Positions 1-8,495 are shown, numbered from the stretch's first letter. The stretch: 37,751 nt of DNA from an uncultured Clostridium sp. (GCA_948468275.1 CAOKHI010000016.1:1-37751), one strand, 5' to 3'. Notes: a model not told the origin generated them from the letters alone. Program-made: numbers and translations.

Positions 1-101
1 TGACTTTTTATACTTACTCCTTCAATGGTTTTGAACTAACGAAAAAATTCTTGAAAAACGTTCATAAATAAAAAAGAAAATGAATATTACTTCAAAAAAG
101 T

Positions 102-125
102 GCAGTTGGACGAAAACGCCACTGC
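102..125 (+). terminator. Terminator-like hairpin
   Basis: GCAGT pairs with ACTGC, then GG with CC and CG with CG across two single-base bulges, closing an AAAA loop. A T-rich stretch (TCATTTTATTT) follows. It would suit the end of a plus-strand gene lying left of the window. Confidence 0.4.
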
Positions 126-141
126 TCATTTTATTTGAATG

Positions 142-203
142 TCTAAAAATTTATGCTAACGCAATTTTTTTATTGCAGTTTTTGGAATGCATAAATTTTT
201 AGA
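142..203. repeat. 15-bp perfect inverted repeat with inner arm
   Basis: TCTAAAAATTTATGC at 142-156 is repeated as its exact reverse complement at 189-203. Between them GCAAT (161-165) and ATTGC (172-176) form a second, inner stem, so the whole can fold as one long interrupted hairpin or a cruciform. No gene lies on it. It may be a terminator, a recombination site or the remnant of a small element; the sequence does not decide. Confidence 0.45.
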
Positions 204-395
204 AAATAACAATATAAATTAATAAACTAAATTTTTATATAAGAAAAAGACAAACATACTTGTTCATCTTTTCCTAAAACCTAGCTTCTTGTTATTTTAC
301 CTTGTTGTATAGTTAATGTTTATTTGTTATTATTTTCAGTCGATACTTTTGTGACAGCATCTTCTTCAGTTATCTCTTAATTTTCAATATCTGAT

Positions 396-674
396 GTGGA
401 TGATGTTCGAATGCTTTATCGTAAAGGAAGAGCTGGTAGAACTCCAATACTGTTTGGCAAAGAAACACCAAAAACAAGTTTGCTTACCATTGGTATCCAC
501 AGTGATGATGATGGACTTGCAACTATCTTTACAGATTTTACAGGTGCTAAAGCTCCACGGGAACCTTGGGATTCAAGATTAAAGTCTGAAGAAGAAAAAA
601 TAGAGGCTAAACAGTTCTGGAGTAATCATGCTTTAGTTTATGATGAGTCTGCGATTGACTCTGAAAGAAATTGA
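396..674 (+). pseudogene. Foreign-looking gene fragment, 3' part only
   Basis: The reading frame gives 92 residues with protein-like composition and the string PREPWDSRLKSEEEK near the middle. I do not recognise the family. There is no ribosome binding site before the GTG at 396 or the ATG at 411, and a stop lies at 378-380, so this looks like the 3' end of a longer gene whose front is gone. Codon use (CGT, CTG, GCT) is less A/T-biased than the neighbours, which suggests transfer. It contains an in-frame CGG at 558-560 that appears to be a plain arginine codon; skipping the C there would give stop after eight more codons. The hairpin at 691-714 closes it. Confidence 0.45.
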
Positions 675-690
675 ATCTATAATCTAAAGG

Positions 691-714
691 CAAGGCAGAC
701 AAATGTCTGCCTTG
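691..714 (+). terminator. Hairpin terminator
   Basis: CAAGGCAGAC (691-700) pairs perfectly with GTCTGCCTTG (705-714) around the loop AAAT. The following T-tract is weak. Hairpins built on the same AAGGCA...TGCCTT theme end other units in this window (3792-3819, 27794-27822, 37618-37650). Confidence 0.6.
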
Positions 715-835
715 GTCCTTGTATAATAGGAAATATATACAAAAGAGGAATATAGAAGAGAGCCACAAAAATAAACCAAATTATATACTATTTTAAAAGA
801 ATGACAACCATATTTGCATAAAATAAGTGATTGCA

Positions 836-864
836 TTGATAATTAGGTGCTTTTATGCTATTAT
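836..864 (+). promoter_or_regulatory. SigA-type promoter for the sigma factor operon
   Basis: TTGATA (836-841), a 17-base spacer and TATTAT (859-864), 27 bases before the start codon at 892. This is a near-consensus housekeeping promoter. I see no second promoter that would point to autoregulation by the encoded sigma factor. Confidence 0.55.
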
Positions 865-891
865 GGTTCTAAATAGAAATTAGAGGTATAT

Positions 892-1773
892 ATGAAAAGA
901 GAAGAAAAAATAAAGTTAGAACAATTATTTAAAATAATGAAACAAGGAAATAATGAAGTTATTCAAGAACTTTATAAAAGATATAATAAAATAGTATATG
1001 GAATAGCTTTTAGTATATTAAAAAATAAAGAAGATTCAGAGGATGTAGTACAAAAAGTATTTCTAAAACTACACAACATAGATGAAAGAAAATTACCAAA
1101 GGAAAAAGCAGGAACTTGGCTATATTCAGTAACTAAGAATGAAGCATTGACAATATTAAGAAAAAAATATGATGATATAAGTTTAGAAAACATTTATAAC
1201 TGTGAAAATGCTAATGATGAAATAAGTGACTTTATTGATAAGGAATCATATAACAAAATAATTAGTAAATTAAGTGAAAAGGAACAAAAAGTAGTTTCAT
1301 TAAAAATACTATCAAACTTAACTTTTGAAGAAATATCAGAAGTATTAGGAGAATCTATTAATACTGTTAAATGGAGATATTATAAAGCTATTTATACACT
1401 AAAAATAGCTTTAAGTAATTTAGGTATGTTTATAATAACATTTATATTAGGAATAGCAACTTTAAAAGAACAAAAGAAAGAAGAAACTATTATTAAAGAA
1501 GAGCAAAATTTTGATAATAATCTAATTGCAGAAGATACAGAAAAAACAGAAAAAACAGAAAATAACAAATTTAATACAAATGAAGTAATACAAGATAATG
1601 AGAATACAAATTCTTTTGAAAATGTTGTAATAGAAGATACAAATATAAATATAACAAATTATTTAAGTATTGGTATGTTTAGCATTTCTGCTATATTTTT
1701 AATAATAACAATAATTTTTACAATTTTTTTAGCAAAACACCAACTAAAAGGAGGGAAAAAAACATCTAAATAA
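892..1773 (+). CDS. ECF-type RNA polymerase sigma factor with membrane-anchored tail
   Basis: 293 residues. The first 170 form a normal two-domain sigma-70 family factor: region 2 around residues 16-90 with DSEDVVQKVFLKL, and region 4 around 120-172 with the helix-turn-helix LTFEEISEVLGESINTVKWR. Unlike ordinary ECF factors (about 160-200 residues) it continues into a hydrophobic segment at about 176-191, an acidic low-complexity stretch with a KTEKTE repeat, and a second membrane segment at about 262-283. A tail of this kind could hold the factor at the membrane and replace a separate anti-sigma factor; that is inference. The start is supported by AGAGG upstream. It is 22 bases from the next gene, so the two are probably one operon. 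The family call is firm; target genes are unknown. Confidence 0.85.
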   Translation: MKREEKIKLEQLFKIMKQGNNEVIQELYKRYNKIVYGIAFSILKNKEDSEDVVQKVFLKLHNIDERKLPKEKAGTWLYSVTKNEALTILRKKYDDISLENIYNCENANDEISDFIDKESYNKIISKLSEKEQKVVSLKILSNLTFEEISEVLGESINTVKWRYYKAIYTLKIALSNLGMFIITFILGIATLKEQKKEETIIKEEQNFDNNLIAEDTEKTEKTENNKFNTNEVIQDNENTNSFENVVIEDTNINITNYLSIGMFSISAIFLIITIIFTIFLAKHQLKGGKKTSK

Positions 1774-1795
1774 TAGAAAGGTAAAAGGTGAGTGT

Positions 1796-3571
1796 ATGAA
1801 AAAGAAAAAGATTTTAATTATAGCAATAATTGTATTATTAGTAATATTGTTATTTCCTATTCCAATGAAGTTAAAGGATGGTGGAAGCATTGAATTTAAG
1901 GCACTATTATATAGTGTTACAAAATATCATAAATTGGCTCTAGAAAATTCAGATAAAGAATATATTGATGGTTTAGGAATTAAAATTTTAGGAAAAGAAG
2001 TATATAATAGTATAGATAAAAAAGTAGAAGAAATCCCATATTATTATAATACTGGAAATATAAAAACAGTAATGTCATTAGAAGATGAGATAAATAAGGA
2101 CAATGATGTAATTTGGTGTGGTACATTTCAATTAATTTGGAATGATTTAAAAAATGATTTAGCAAAACAAAATATTATATTTACACCTCAATTAGATGTA
2201 GTAGAAAACTTAAATAAAGAAACTTTTACAATAGATGATTTATCAGAAAAATATTATTATAAAAAAGTTGGTTCTCCATCTTTACAATTAAAAGAAGAAG
2301 TTGAGAAAGCAATAAAAGAAAAATTTAACGAAACAAGCGATATATTAGATGATTTTGAGTGGGAAAACAGAGACTCAAAAGATTATTTCTTATATGCAAT
2401 GTTAAAGAAAAACTTTGAGTTTGAAAAAGAATTTGAAGAATTTGAAAATGGAGAATTTGGAAATTATAAAAATGTAGAGTATTTTGGAATTAAAAAGGAA
2501 AGTAAAAGTGATGAAATAAGAAAACAAGTAGAAGTTTTATATTATAATTCAAAAGACGATTTTGCAATTAAATTAAAAACAAAACAAGAAGATGAAGTTA
2601 TTTTATGTAAGAATCCAAAAGGGAATACATTTAATAAAATATATCAAAACATTGAGCAACAAAAAAATACATTTATAGGTAATAAAAAAATACAAGAAGG
2701 AGAATTATTAAAGCTTCCAAATATAAAATTAAAAGAAAAAACAGAATTTACTGAAATACAAAATAAACCATTTTATTTTTCAAATAAAGATGAGTATGAA
2801 ATTGAAAAGGCATTACAAACAATAGAGTTTGAGTTAGATAAATCAGGAGGAAAAATTAAAAGTGAAGCTGGAATGATGGTAAAGTATGAATCAGCAATAA
2901 TGCTTGATGAAATTAGAGAATTTTCAGTTGATGATACATTTGCAATATTCTTAATAGAAAAAGAAAAGAAAAAACCATATTTTGCAGGAAAAATATCAGA
3001 TATATCAAAAGTGCAAAACGATGTAGTAAAGCCTAATAATATAGAAGAACAAAATAAAACGAGCCAATTAGCTCAAATGTATATTAACATGGTAGAAGAT
3101 ATAATGGGAAAAGATCAGGCCTTGCAGGAAAATACCAAATTTTTAGCAATTGACTTTTCGAATTTTAGAAGACCTTTAACAGAAAAAGAAAAAACAGAAA
3201 AATATAATATGCCTAATTTTAATACAAAAGAAGAGAAAGAAGAATGGGAAAAAGCGATAAAAAGTAAACCAATAGATAATAAAACAAAAAGCGAAATAAT
3301 AGAATATCTAAAAGAAAAATACCAGAATCTAGAAATAAAACAAAGTACATTTGAAGAATTAGTAGAACAAGGATTAGCAACAAAAGACCAAGGCGTAAAA
3401 GAGGGGATTATTATACGTGTTTCAAGTATTCCAGAAATAATAGAAGAAAATAAAGCAAGCCTTGAATTAACAAAATATAGAGGTCCATTAGGTGCTTATT
3501 TTATCGAATATGAAATGCAATATAAAAATAACAAATGGCAATTAAAAACAATATCAGAAGCTATTAGTTAA
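1796..3571 (+). CDS. Large membrane-anchored protein, cotranscribed with sigma factor
   Basis: 591 residues with one N-terminal membrane helix (about 5-22, IIAIIVLLVILLF) and a long, highly charged remainder likely outside the cell. Just after the helix is KLKDGGSIEFKALLYSV, which I recall as a conserved start in small membrane proteins of Clostridia encoded beside ECF sigma factors; there those proteins are much shorter. The rest is rich in lysine and glutamate and has no motif I recognise. Its position directly behind the sigma factor suggests a sensor or anti-sigma partner, but no zinc-binding anti-sigma motif is visible. The start has AAAGGTG upstream. Function unknown. Confidence 0.75.
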   Translation: MKKKKILIIAIIVLLVILLFPIPMKLKDGGSIEFKALLYSVTKYHKLALENSDKEYIDGLGIKILGKEVYNSIDKKVEEIPYYYNTGNIKTVMSLEDEINKDNDVIWCGTFQLIWNDLKNDLAKQNIIFTPQLDVVENLNKETFTIDDLSEKYYYKKVGSPSLQLKEEVEKAIKEKFNETSDILDDFEWENRDSKDYFLYAMLKKNFEFEKEFEEFENGEFGNYKNVEYFGIKKESKSDEIRKQVEVLYYNSKDDFAIKLKTKQEDEVILCKNPKGNTFNKIYQNIEQQKNTFIGNKKIQEGELLKLPNIKLKEKTEFTEIQNKPFYFSNKDEYEIEKALQTIEFELDKSGGKIKSEAGMMVKYESAIMLDEIREFSVDDTFAIFLIEKEKKKPYFAGKISDISKVQNDVVKPNNIEEQNKTSQLAQMYINMVEDIMGKDQALQENTKFLAIDFSNFRRPLTEKEKTEKYNMPNFNTKEEKEEWEKAIKSKPIDNKTKSEIIEYLKEKYQNLEIKQSTFEELVEQGLATKDQGVKEGIIIRVSSIPEIIEENKASLELTKYRGPLGAYFIEYEMQYKNNKWQLKTISEAIS

Positions 3572-3585
3572 ATAATGGTATAAAG

Positions 3586-3735
3586 AAAAGGCTAAATATA
3601 AAAATTCCGTTCTCCAAGGCGTTTAAGAGAAGTTGGTTTTAATAAATAACGTAACACACTGTACTTTTTACAAGAAATTTGACGCCTCCTAGCTAGCAGG
3701 TCGAACTCGTTTTTAATATTTATATTTAGCCTTTT
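3586..3735. repeat. 150-bp element with 17-bp perfect inverted repeats
   Basis: AAAAGGCTAAATATAAA (3586-3602) recurs as its exact reverse complement at 3719-3735. The 116 bases between are less A/T-rich than the flanks and include GACGCCTCCTAGCTAGCAGG. A minus-strand frame of 60 codons (3774 to 3592) crosses it, but has no ribosome binding site and no recognisable product, so I do not call it a gene. The shape fits a miniature inverted-repeat element or a structured RNA. I see no convincing target-site duplication. Confidence 0.5.
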
Positions 3736-3791
3736 GTAGAAAGTTTCGTACAAAAAAACGTTATCTAGTAACAAATATAAGTGTAAAATTT

Positions 3792-3819
3792 AAAGGCAGA
3801 CTAGAAATAGTTTGCTTTT
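3792..3819 (+). terminator. Rho-independent terminator
   Basis: AAAGGCAGACT pairs with AGTTTGCTTTT (two G-U pairs) around AGAAAT, and the 3' arm runs into a T-tract. It would end transcription from the sigma factor operon and the inverted-repeat element. Confidence 0.6.
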
Positions 3820-3990
3820 TAATGTATAATAGTAGTGATAATTGCAATAAGGTTATATATAACGTATAATTTATTGAATAAAAAATAATGAAACATAATA
3901 ATAAAAAGAATTTAGATGAAATTTTAGACAAAAAACTTGTTAGAAAAATAAAAAAATAATAATGTAAATTTTTATTTACAGGAGAAATAT

Positions 3991-4413
3991 ATGATAAGAA
4001 AGTTTGAAGACAACGACATAAATGATATAATGCAAATATGGAAAGATGAAAATATAAAAGCTCATGAGTTTATTTTAAAGGAATATTGGGAAAGTAATTA
4101 TAACTTTGTAAAAGAAATTATACCAAATGCAGAAATATATGTTTATGTAATTAAAGAAAAAATTGTAGGATTTCTTGGATTAGATAATAATTATATTGAA
4201 GGAATATTTGTTGATACTAATAATCAATATAATGGAATTGGAACCTCTTTATTAAATAAAGCAAAAGAAAATAAAAGTAGTTTGATATTAAAGGTATATA
4301 AGAAAAATATAAATGCTATAAATTTTTATAAAAAGAATGATTTTGTAATTACAAACGAAAATATAGATAAAAATACAAATGAAATAGAATATACAATGAC
4401 TTGGAATAAATAA
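3991..4413 (+). CDS. GNAT-family N-acetyltransferase
   Basis: 140 residues, full length for a single GNAT domain. The acetyl-CoA binding loop is visible as Q-Y-N-G-I-G-T (about residues 77-83), preceded by the beta-4 strand IEGIFVDT and followed by the typical late motif NAINFYKKNDFV. The overall pattern resembles the YjaB/PhnO-like group. The substrate cannot be read from the sequence. AGGAG lies at proper distance before the ATG. It stands alone between two unrelated units. Confidence 0.85.
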   Translation: MIRKFEDNDINDIMQIWKDENIKAHEFILKEYWESNYNFVKEIIPNAEIYVYVIKEKIVGFLGLDNNYIEGIFVDTNNQYNGIGTSLLNKAKENKSSLILKVYKKNINAINFYKKNDFVITNENIDKNTNEIEYTMTWNK

Positions 4414-4533
4414 GAAAACAATTACAAATTTTTTATGATGGTATTTATGAAAAAATTATTGATGGTGAAAAATCGTAAAAAGTATAACTGAAACCATAAT
4501 TTTAAAAGACTAAAAAATAAAATAGGAGGCATA

Positions 4534-5274
4534 ATGAAAAAAAATAGGGAAAAAAAGATAAAGATAAGTCTAATAACTTTAGTGATAGTAATACTTATTG
4601 CCATAGTAATAAGTGTTATGATAAAGTATCATGTAGAAGGTGAAACTAATATGCCATTTAATTTATCAAAAATAATGATAATAAGCAATGCACAGGGAAT
4701 TTCAAATGAAGATAATAATAACAAATGGAATCTAGATTGCTTACAAAATAATGATATTTATATAGAAATTACAAAAAATAAAAATTATACAAAAACAGAA
4801 ATAATAGATAAAATCTTATTAGATAATTTTAATGTTGAGAAATTTCCTCAAAAAGGAAAAGTATATGCGTATAAGCCAAATTATGATGATAATGGTGTAT
4901 TTGTAACTTCAGAAGAATGTAAAATAATAGATAAATTAGAATATATAGGTAGTGAAAAATCTAACATAAATAATTTAGAAATTGCAAATCAAGGAGGATT
5001 AATATTACTAAGGTATACAAATGAAGATTTAGGTAACTATACTTCTAATGAAGATATAGAAATAAAACATGATGGAACATTACTTAGTAAAATAGGAATA
5101 AATAATGAGGAAATTAAATATAATATATCATTTGATATATCTATAATCTTAAAATCAGAAAAAATATATAAGGCAAATATAAAATTACAAATGCCAGCGG
5201 GAAATATAATACAAGAAGGAACATCAAATTACACAAAAACAGATTTTAAAGATGTAATATTTAAAAGGCAATAA
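4534..5274 (+). CDS. Membrane-anchored hypothetical protein
   Basis: 246 residues: a basic N-terminus (MKKNREKKIK), one membrane helix at about residues 12-30, then a predicted extracellular domain beginning VEGETNMPFNLSKIMI. I believe similar proteins occur upstream of the SRP RNA in related Clostridia, but I know of no assigned function. No lipobox, no LPXTG-type signal and no catalytic motif is seen. The start follows AGGAGG. The SRP RNA promoter begins 16 bases after the stop codon. Coding is certain from length and composition; role unknown. Confidence 0.75.
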   Translation: MKKNREKKIKISLITLVIVILIAIVISVMIKYHVEGETNMPFNLSKIMIISNAQGISNEDNNNKWNLDCLQNNDIYIEITKNKNYTKTEIIDKILLDNFNVEKFPQKGKVYAYKPNYDDNGVFVTSEECKIIDKLEYIGSEKSNINNLEIANQGGLILLRYTNEDLGNYTSNEDIEIKHDGTLLSKIGINNEEIKYNISFDISIILKSEKIYKANIKLQMPAGNIIQEGTSNYTKTDFKDVIFKRQ

Positions 5275-5289
5275 AATTTAAATTTCCTA

Positions 5290-5318
5290 TTGCTAAAAAC
5301 AAATTTTAAGTATATAAT
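5290..5318 (+). promoter_or_regulatory. Promoter of the SRP RNA
   Basis: TTGCTA (5290-5295), 17 bases, TATAAT (5313-5318). Transcription would start about 5325, matching the 5' end of the RNA deduced from its closing stem. Confidence 0.65.
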
Positions 5319-5322
5319 TTTA

Positions 5323-5474
5323 AATGGTATGAGATAACCTTACATTTGTATGGAGAACAATGCCAATAAAAAGCTATGAACCTTGTCAGGTCCGGAAGGA
5401 AGCAGCAATAAGTAGTATATTTTATGTGGTAATTGTTTTCCATAGAGATGTAAGAAATAAACTCACACCATTTT
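5323..5474 (+). ncRNA. ffs: Signal recognition particle RNA (4.5S/6S type)
   Basis: The universally conserved helix 8 core GTCAGGTCCGGAAGGAAGC is present at 5385-5403, with the GGAA tetraloop and asymmetric loop that bind Ffh. The ends AAATGGTATGAG (5323-5334) and CTCACACCATTT (about 5462-5473) close a long stem with one mismatch, giving about 150 nucleotides. This is longer than the 4.5S RNA of E. coli and closer to the larger form of Bacillus and Clostridium. Its position just before dnaX is a common Firmicute arrangement. The exact ends are estimated from the closing stem. Confidence 0.92.
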
Positions 5475-5495
5475 TAATATTAAGAGGTGAACATA

Positions 5496-7073
5496 GTGGA
5501 ATATACAGCATTATATAGAAAGTTTAGACCATTAACATTTGAGGAAATGGTAGGACAAGAACATATTACCAAAACTTTAAAAAATCAAATAATAGCAGAT
5601 AGAATAGGGCATGCATATTTATTTAATGGAGGAAGAGGAACAGGAAAAACATCTGCTGCAAAAGTGTTTGCAAGAGCTATAAACTGTCAAAATCCAAAAG
5701 ATGGAGAACCTTGTAATGAATGTGAGATTTGTAAAGCAATAATTTCAGGTTCATTAACAGATGTAGTAGAAATGGATGCTGCTTCAAATAATAGTGTAGA
5801 AGATATACGTTCAATTAGAGAAGAGGTAAATTTTTTGCCAACACTTGCTAAATACAGAATATATATAATAGATGAAGTACATATGTTATCAACAGGAGCA
5901 TTTAATGCATTATTAAAAACATTAGAAGAACCACCATCACATGTAAAATTTATACTTGCGACAACAGAGCCACAAAAATTACCAGCAACAATATTATCAA
6001 GATGTCAAAGATTTGATTTTAAAAGAATATCTAATGATAATATTATAAAAAGATTAAAAATAGTTTGTAGTAGCAGTAATATACAAATAACACATGAGGC
6101 ATTAAAAATAATAGCAATACTATCAGAAGGGGCTCTAAGAGATGCTTTGAGTATACTAGAACGATGCATACAAGATGGAATAGATAATATAGATGAGGAT
6201 AAAGTAAAAGAGTTAGTAGGAATTCCAAAACTTGAATTTGTAAATAGAATTGTAAAAAATATTATTGATTATAATGTAGAAAATTCATTAGAAGAATTAG
6301 AAAAGGTTTTAGACGATGGTAAGGACTTAAACAATTTATTATGGGAGATAATAAAATATATAAAAGATATTTTATTATATAAAACAAGTAAAAAATTAGA
6401 GATATATTCAAATGATGAAATTGAGCAGATAGAAGAATTAGCTAATAAAGCATCAAAAGAGCGATTAATAAATTTAATTTATTCATTATCAGAAATTGAG
6501 AACAATATAAAATGGTCATCACAAAAAAACATAATGTTACAAGCAGGAATAATAAAATTATGCACAAATGTAGAAAATGATGGAATACAAGAATTAAAGA
6601 AAAAGGTAGAAGATTTAGAACAAAAAATAAAAAATGTAAAATCAATACCTGTATCAGCAAATGTTAATAATAATAATTTAGTAGTACAGCAAAACAATAA
6701 ACCAATAGCAAAGAACCAAAGTCCAAAAGTAGATACATCAAACATAAAATCAGAAGATTACTGGCCAAAAGTTTTAGAACAACTAAAAACAAATGGCAAA
6801 ATGATTTTATACTCAAATTTGATGAATACAAAAGCAAGGCAAATAGATGATTTAACAGTAGAAATAATATTTACAAATGGCCTAACTACATTTGGAAAAA
6901 ATTTATTAGAAACACCAGAAAATATGAATGAACTAGTAAAATTAATATCAATGCAAGCAGGAAAACAAATGAGAGTAAAATATATAGATGCAAAACAAGT
7001 TAAGGTAAAAAAAGAAAGTACATTAGAGGATATGGTAAAAGATTTAGATATACCAATAAATATAATTGATTAA
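5496..7073 (+). CDS. dnaX: DNA polymerase III subunit gamma/tau
   Basis: 525 residues. This is the clamp-loader ATPase: Walker A NGGRGTGKT at 44-52, zinc-binding cysteines at 64, 73, 76 and 79, Walker B/DEAD-like IIDEVHML near 120-127, and the SRC arginine-finger motif after it. A less conserved tau-like tail follows, ending in a compact domain (about 430-520). I place the start at the GTG at 5496, because AGAGGTGA at 5483-5490 is then a well-spaced ribosome binding site; a GTG at 5487 lies inside that site. First gene of dnaX-ebfC-recR, a standard Firmicute operon. The gene has no frame break and no in-frame CGG. Confidence 0.95.
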   Translation: MEYTALYRKFRPLTFEEMVGQEHITKTLKNQIIADRIGHAYLFNGGRGTGKTSAAKVFARAINCQNPKDGEPCNECEICKAIISGSLTDVVEMDAASNNSVEDIRSIREEVNFLPTLAKYRIYIIDEVHMLSTGAFNALLKTLEEPPSHVKFILATTEPQKLPATILSRCQRFDFKRISNDNIIKRLKIVCSSSNIQITHEALKIIAILSEGALRDALSILERCIQDGIDNIDEDKVKELVGIPKLEFVNRIVKNIIDYNVENSLEELEKVLDDGKDLNNLLWEIIKYIKDILLYKTSKKLEIYSNDEIEQIEELANKASKERLINLIYSLSEIENNIKWSSQKNIMLQAGIIKLCTNVENDGIQELKKKVEDLEQKIKNVKSIPVSANVNNNNLVVQQNNKPIAKNQSPKVDTSNIKSEDYWPKVLEQLKTNGKMILYSNLMNTKARQIDDLTVEIIFTNGLTTFGKNLLETPENMNELVKLISMQAGKQMRVKYIDAKQVKVKKESTLEDMVKDLDIPINIID

Positions 7074-7094
7074 TAAAAAGGAGGAAATAGTAAA

Positions 7095-7439
7095 ATGGCA
7101 AAAAGAGGAGGATTCCCAGGAATGGGTGGAGGATTCGGAGGAATGAATCTAAACAATTTAATGAAAGAAGCAAAAAAAATGCAAGCAGATATAGAAAAAT
7201 CTCAAGAAGAGTTAACTAAAAAAGAATTTGAGGCAACAGCAGGAGGAGGAGCTATAACAGTAAAAGTATCTGGTGACAAAGTTTTAAAAGAAATACAAAT
7301 AAAAAAGGAAGTAGTAGATCCAGATGATGTAGAAATGTTACAAGATTTAATCTTAACATGTACAAATGAAGCTTTAAGAAAAGTAGATGTAGCAAGTGCT
7401 GCAAGCATGGGAAAATATAATATACCAGGATTAATGTAA
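7095..7439 (+). CDS. ebfC: YbaB/EbfC family nucleoid-associated protein
   Basis: 114 residues. It has the family pattern: a glycine-rich start (residues 4-18), [20 protein letters not shown], then [20 protein letters not shown] and the C-terminal helix. These proteins form small DNA-binding dimers. It sits between dnaX and recR as usual, 21 bases after dnaX with AAGGAGG as binding site. The TTCGGA in the glycine-rich segment contains CGG only out of frame (TTC GGA). Confidence 0.93.
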   Translation: MAKRGGFPGMGGGFGGMNLNNLMKEAKKMQADIEKSQEELTKKEFEATAGGGAITVKVSGDKVLKEIQIKKEVVDPDDVEMLQDLILTCTNEALRKVDVASAASMGKYNIPGLM

Positions 7440-7460
7440 AAAAAGGATGTGCAGTAAGAA

Positions 7461-8060
7461 ATGTCTTATTATTCACCATCAATAGAAAAATTAGTAGAAG
7501 CATTTGAAAAATTACCAAGCATAGGTCATAAAACAGCAGTAAGATTAGCATTTCATATATTAGATTTAAGTAATGAAGAAACAAATGAATTTATATCATC
7601 TATAACAAACGCAAAACAAAGTTTAAAGTTTTGTTCAAAATGCTATAATATATCAGATACAGATCCATGTCCAATATGTACAAATCAAAAAAGAGATCAA
7701 TCTATAATATGTGTTGTAGAAGATGTAAAAGATATAATAGCAATGGAGAAAACACACGAATTTAAAGGGGTATATCATGTATTACATGGTTCTATATCTC
7801 CTATGAATGGGATAGGACCAGATGATATAAAGTTAAAAGAATTAATTTCTAGATTACAACCAGATATAGTAAAAGAAATAATACTTGCAACTAATCCAAG
7901 AGTAGAAGGAGAAGCAACAGCAATGTATATTTCAAAACTTGTAAAACCATTAGGAATAAAGGTAACAAGAATAGCACATGGAATTCCAGTGGGGGGAGAT
8001 TTAGAATATACAGATGAAATAACATTAACAAAAGCATTAGAAGGACGACGTGAATTATAA
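7461..8060 (+). CDS. recR: Recombination protein RecR
   Basis: 199 residues, the normal length. It has the helix-hairpin-helix start [15 protein letters not shown] (about 18-32), the four-cysteine zinc motif C-x2-C...C-x2-C ([17 protein letters not shown]), the Toprim domain with VVEDVKDI, and the C-terminal [15 protein letters not shown], close to the family consensus. RecR works with RecO/RecF in gap repair. Last gene of the operon, closed by the hairpin at 8068-8092. Arginines near the end are CGA CGT, so these two codons are normal arginine codons here. Confidence 0.96.
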   Translation: MSYYSPSIEKLVEAFEKLPSIGHKTAVRLAFHILDLSNEETNEFISSITNAKQSLKFCSKCYNISDTDPCPICTNQKRDQSIICVVEDVKDIIAMEKTHEFKGVYHVLHGSISPMNGIGPDDIKLKELISRLQPDIVKEIILATNPRVEGEATAMYISKLVKPLGIKVTRIAHGIPVGGDLEYTDEITLTKALEGRREL

Positions 8061-8067
8061 AAGAAAC

Positions 8068-8092
8068 AGCCCTCCCCATTTTAGGGAGGGCT
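8068..8092. terminator. Terminator between convergent recR and 8132-8464
   Basis: AGCCCTCCC (8068-8076) and GGGAGGGCT (8084-8092) form a 9-bp G/C-rich stem with a 7-base loop. The flanks are A-rich on the left, giving a T-rich tail on the minus strand, and TAAAA on the right. It probably serves both directions. Confidence 0.75.
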
Positions 8093-8131
8093 AAAATACA
8101 CACTCTAATTCAAGAGGTGCAACAAAGAGGA

Positions 8132-8464
8132 TCAATTCAAAGATTTCTCTTTTTCTTTAACGTAAACTACTGAACGGTTTACCATTTTTGCATAAAGCTT
8201 AACTGACTGTTGATGGTTTTTCAATATTCCAAGTGAACAAGCTTCGAGTTGCTGTGCATCTAACTTAAAAAGATTAAAAACATTAAGTTTGGTTGCAGCA
8301 TCTAGGCAGTGCTTCTGTATTGCCCAATTTACAAGCCGTAAAAAATAATTTAGTTCATCATGTAAAATGAATGCTAAAATATCAGCAGAAGCTTTTTTTA
8401 GTTCACCTTCTGTCATTTCAGTGTGCTTACGTAAGCAGAATTTGTTTTCGATTGATTTATCCAT
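8132..8464 (-). CDS. Hypothetical protein, foreign-looking
   Basis: 110 residues, charged and mostly helical in appearance, without membrane segment or motif I recognise. Coding is supported by AGGAGG seven bases before the ATG, a clear promoter (TTGACT, 17 bases, TACACT) and full-length openness. Codon use (CTT, CGT, ATC, GGT, CAG) is more mixed than in the neighbours, which suggests acquisition from another genome. It contains an in-frame CGG (8336-8334) in FLRLVNWAIQ that reads naturally as arginine; skipping the C would stop the protein within three codons. It is therefore a test case for the CGG anomaly described elsewhere. Function unknown. Confidence 0.65.
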   Translation of the reverse strand: MDKSIENKFCLRKHTEMTEGELKKASADILAFILHDELNYFLRLVNWAIQKHCLDAATKLNVFNLFKLDAQQLEACSLGILKNHQQSVKLYAKMVNRSVVYVKEKEKSLN

Positions 8465-8495
8465 GGTAAATCCTCCTATGTATTATTATAATATA

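Larger units (their letters stand above)
1..395. other. Non-coding left edge with hairpins
   Basis: I see no credible gene in this A/T-rich stretch. It holds a terminator-like hairpin (102-125) and a 15-bp perfect inverted repeat (142-156 with 189-203), listed separately. In the frame of the ORF that follows there is a stop at 378-380, so that ORF does not extend into this region. Confidence 0.5.

Noticed and set aside
142..203. Integron attC site
   Set aside because: The outer ends do not give the required RYYYAAC/GTTRRRY boxes; the AAC and GTT lie inside the stem in the wrong place.
3592..3774. Minus-strand 60-codon frame across the 150-bp inverted-repeat element
   Set aside because: Starts with TTG without ribosome binding site and ends inside the repeat arm; better explained as a by-product of the element.
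3888..3959. 23-codon ORF MKHNNKKNLDEILDKKLVRK...
   Set aside because: No ribosome binding site, low-complexity A-rich composition, no recognisable family.
5496..7073. Programmed frameshift in dnaX giving gamma and tau
   Set aside because: The only long A-run (near 7008-7017) lies at the extreme 3' end, not at the usual gamma end point, and has no clear hairpin after it.
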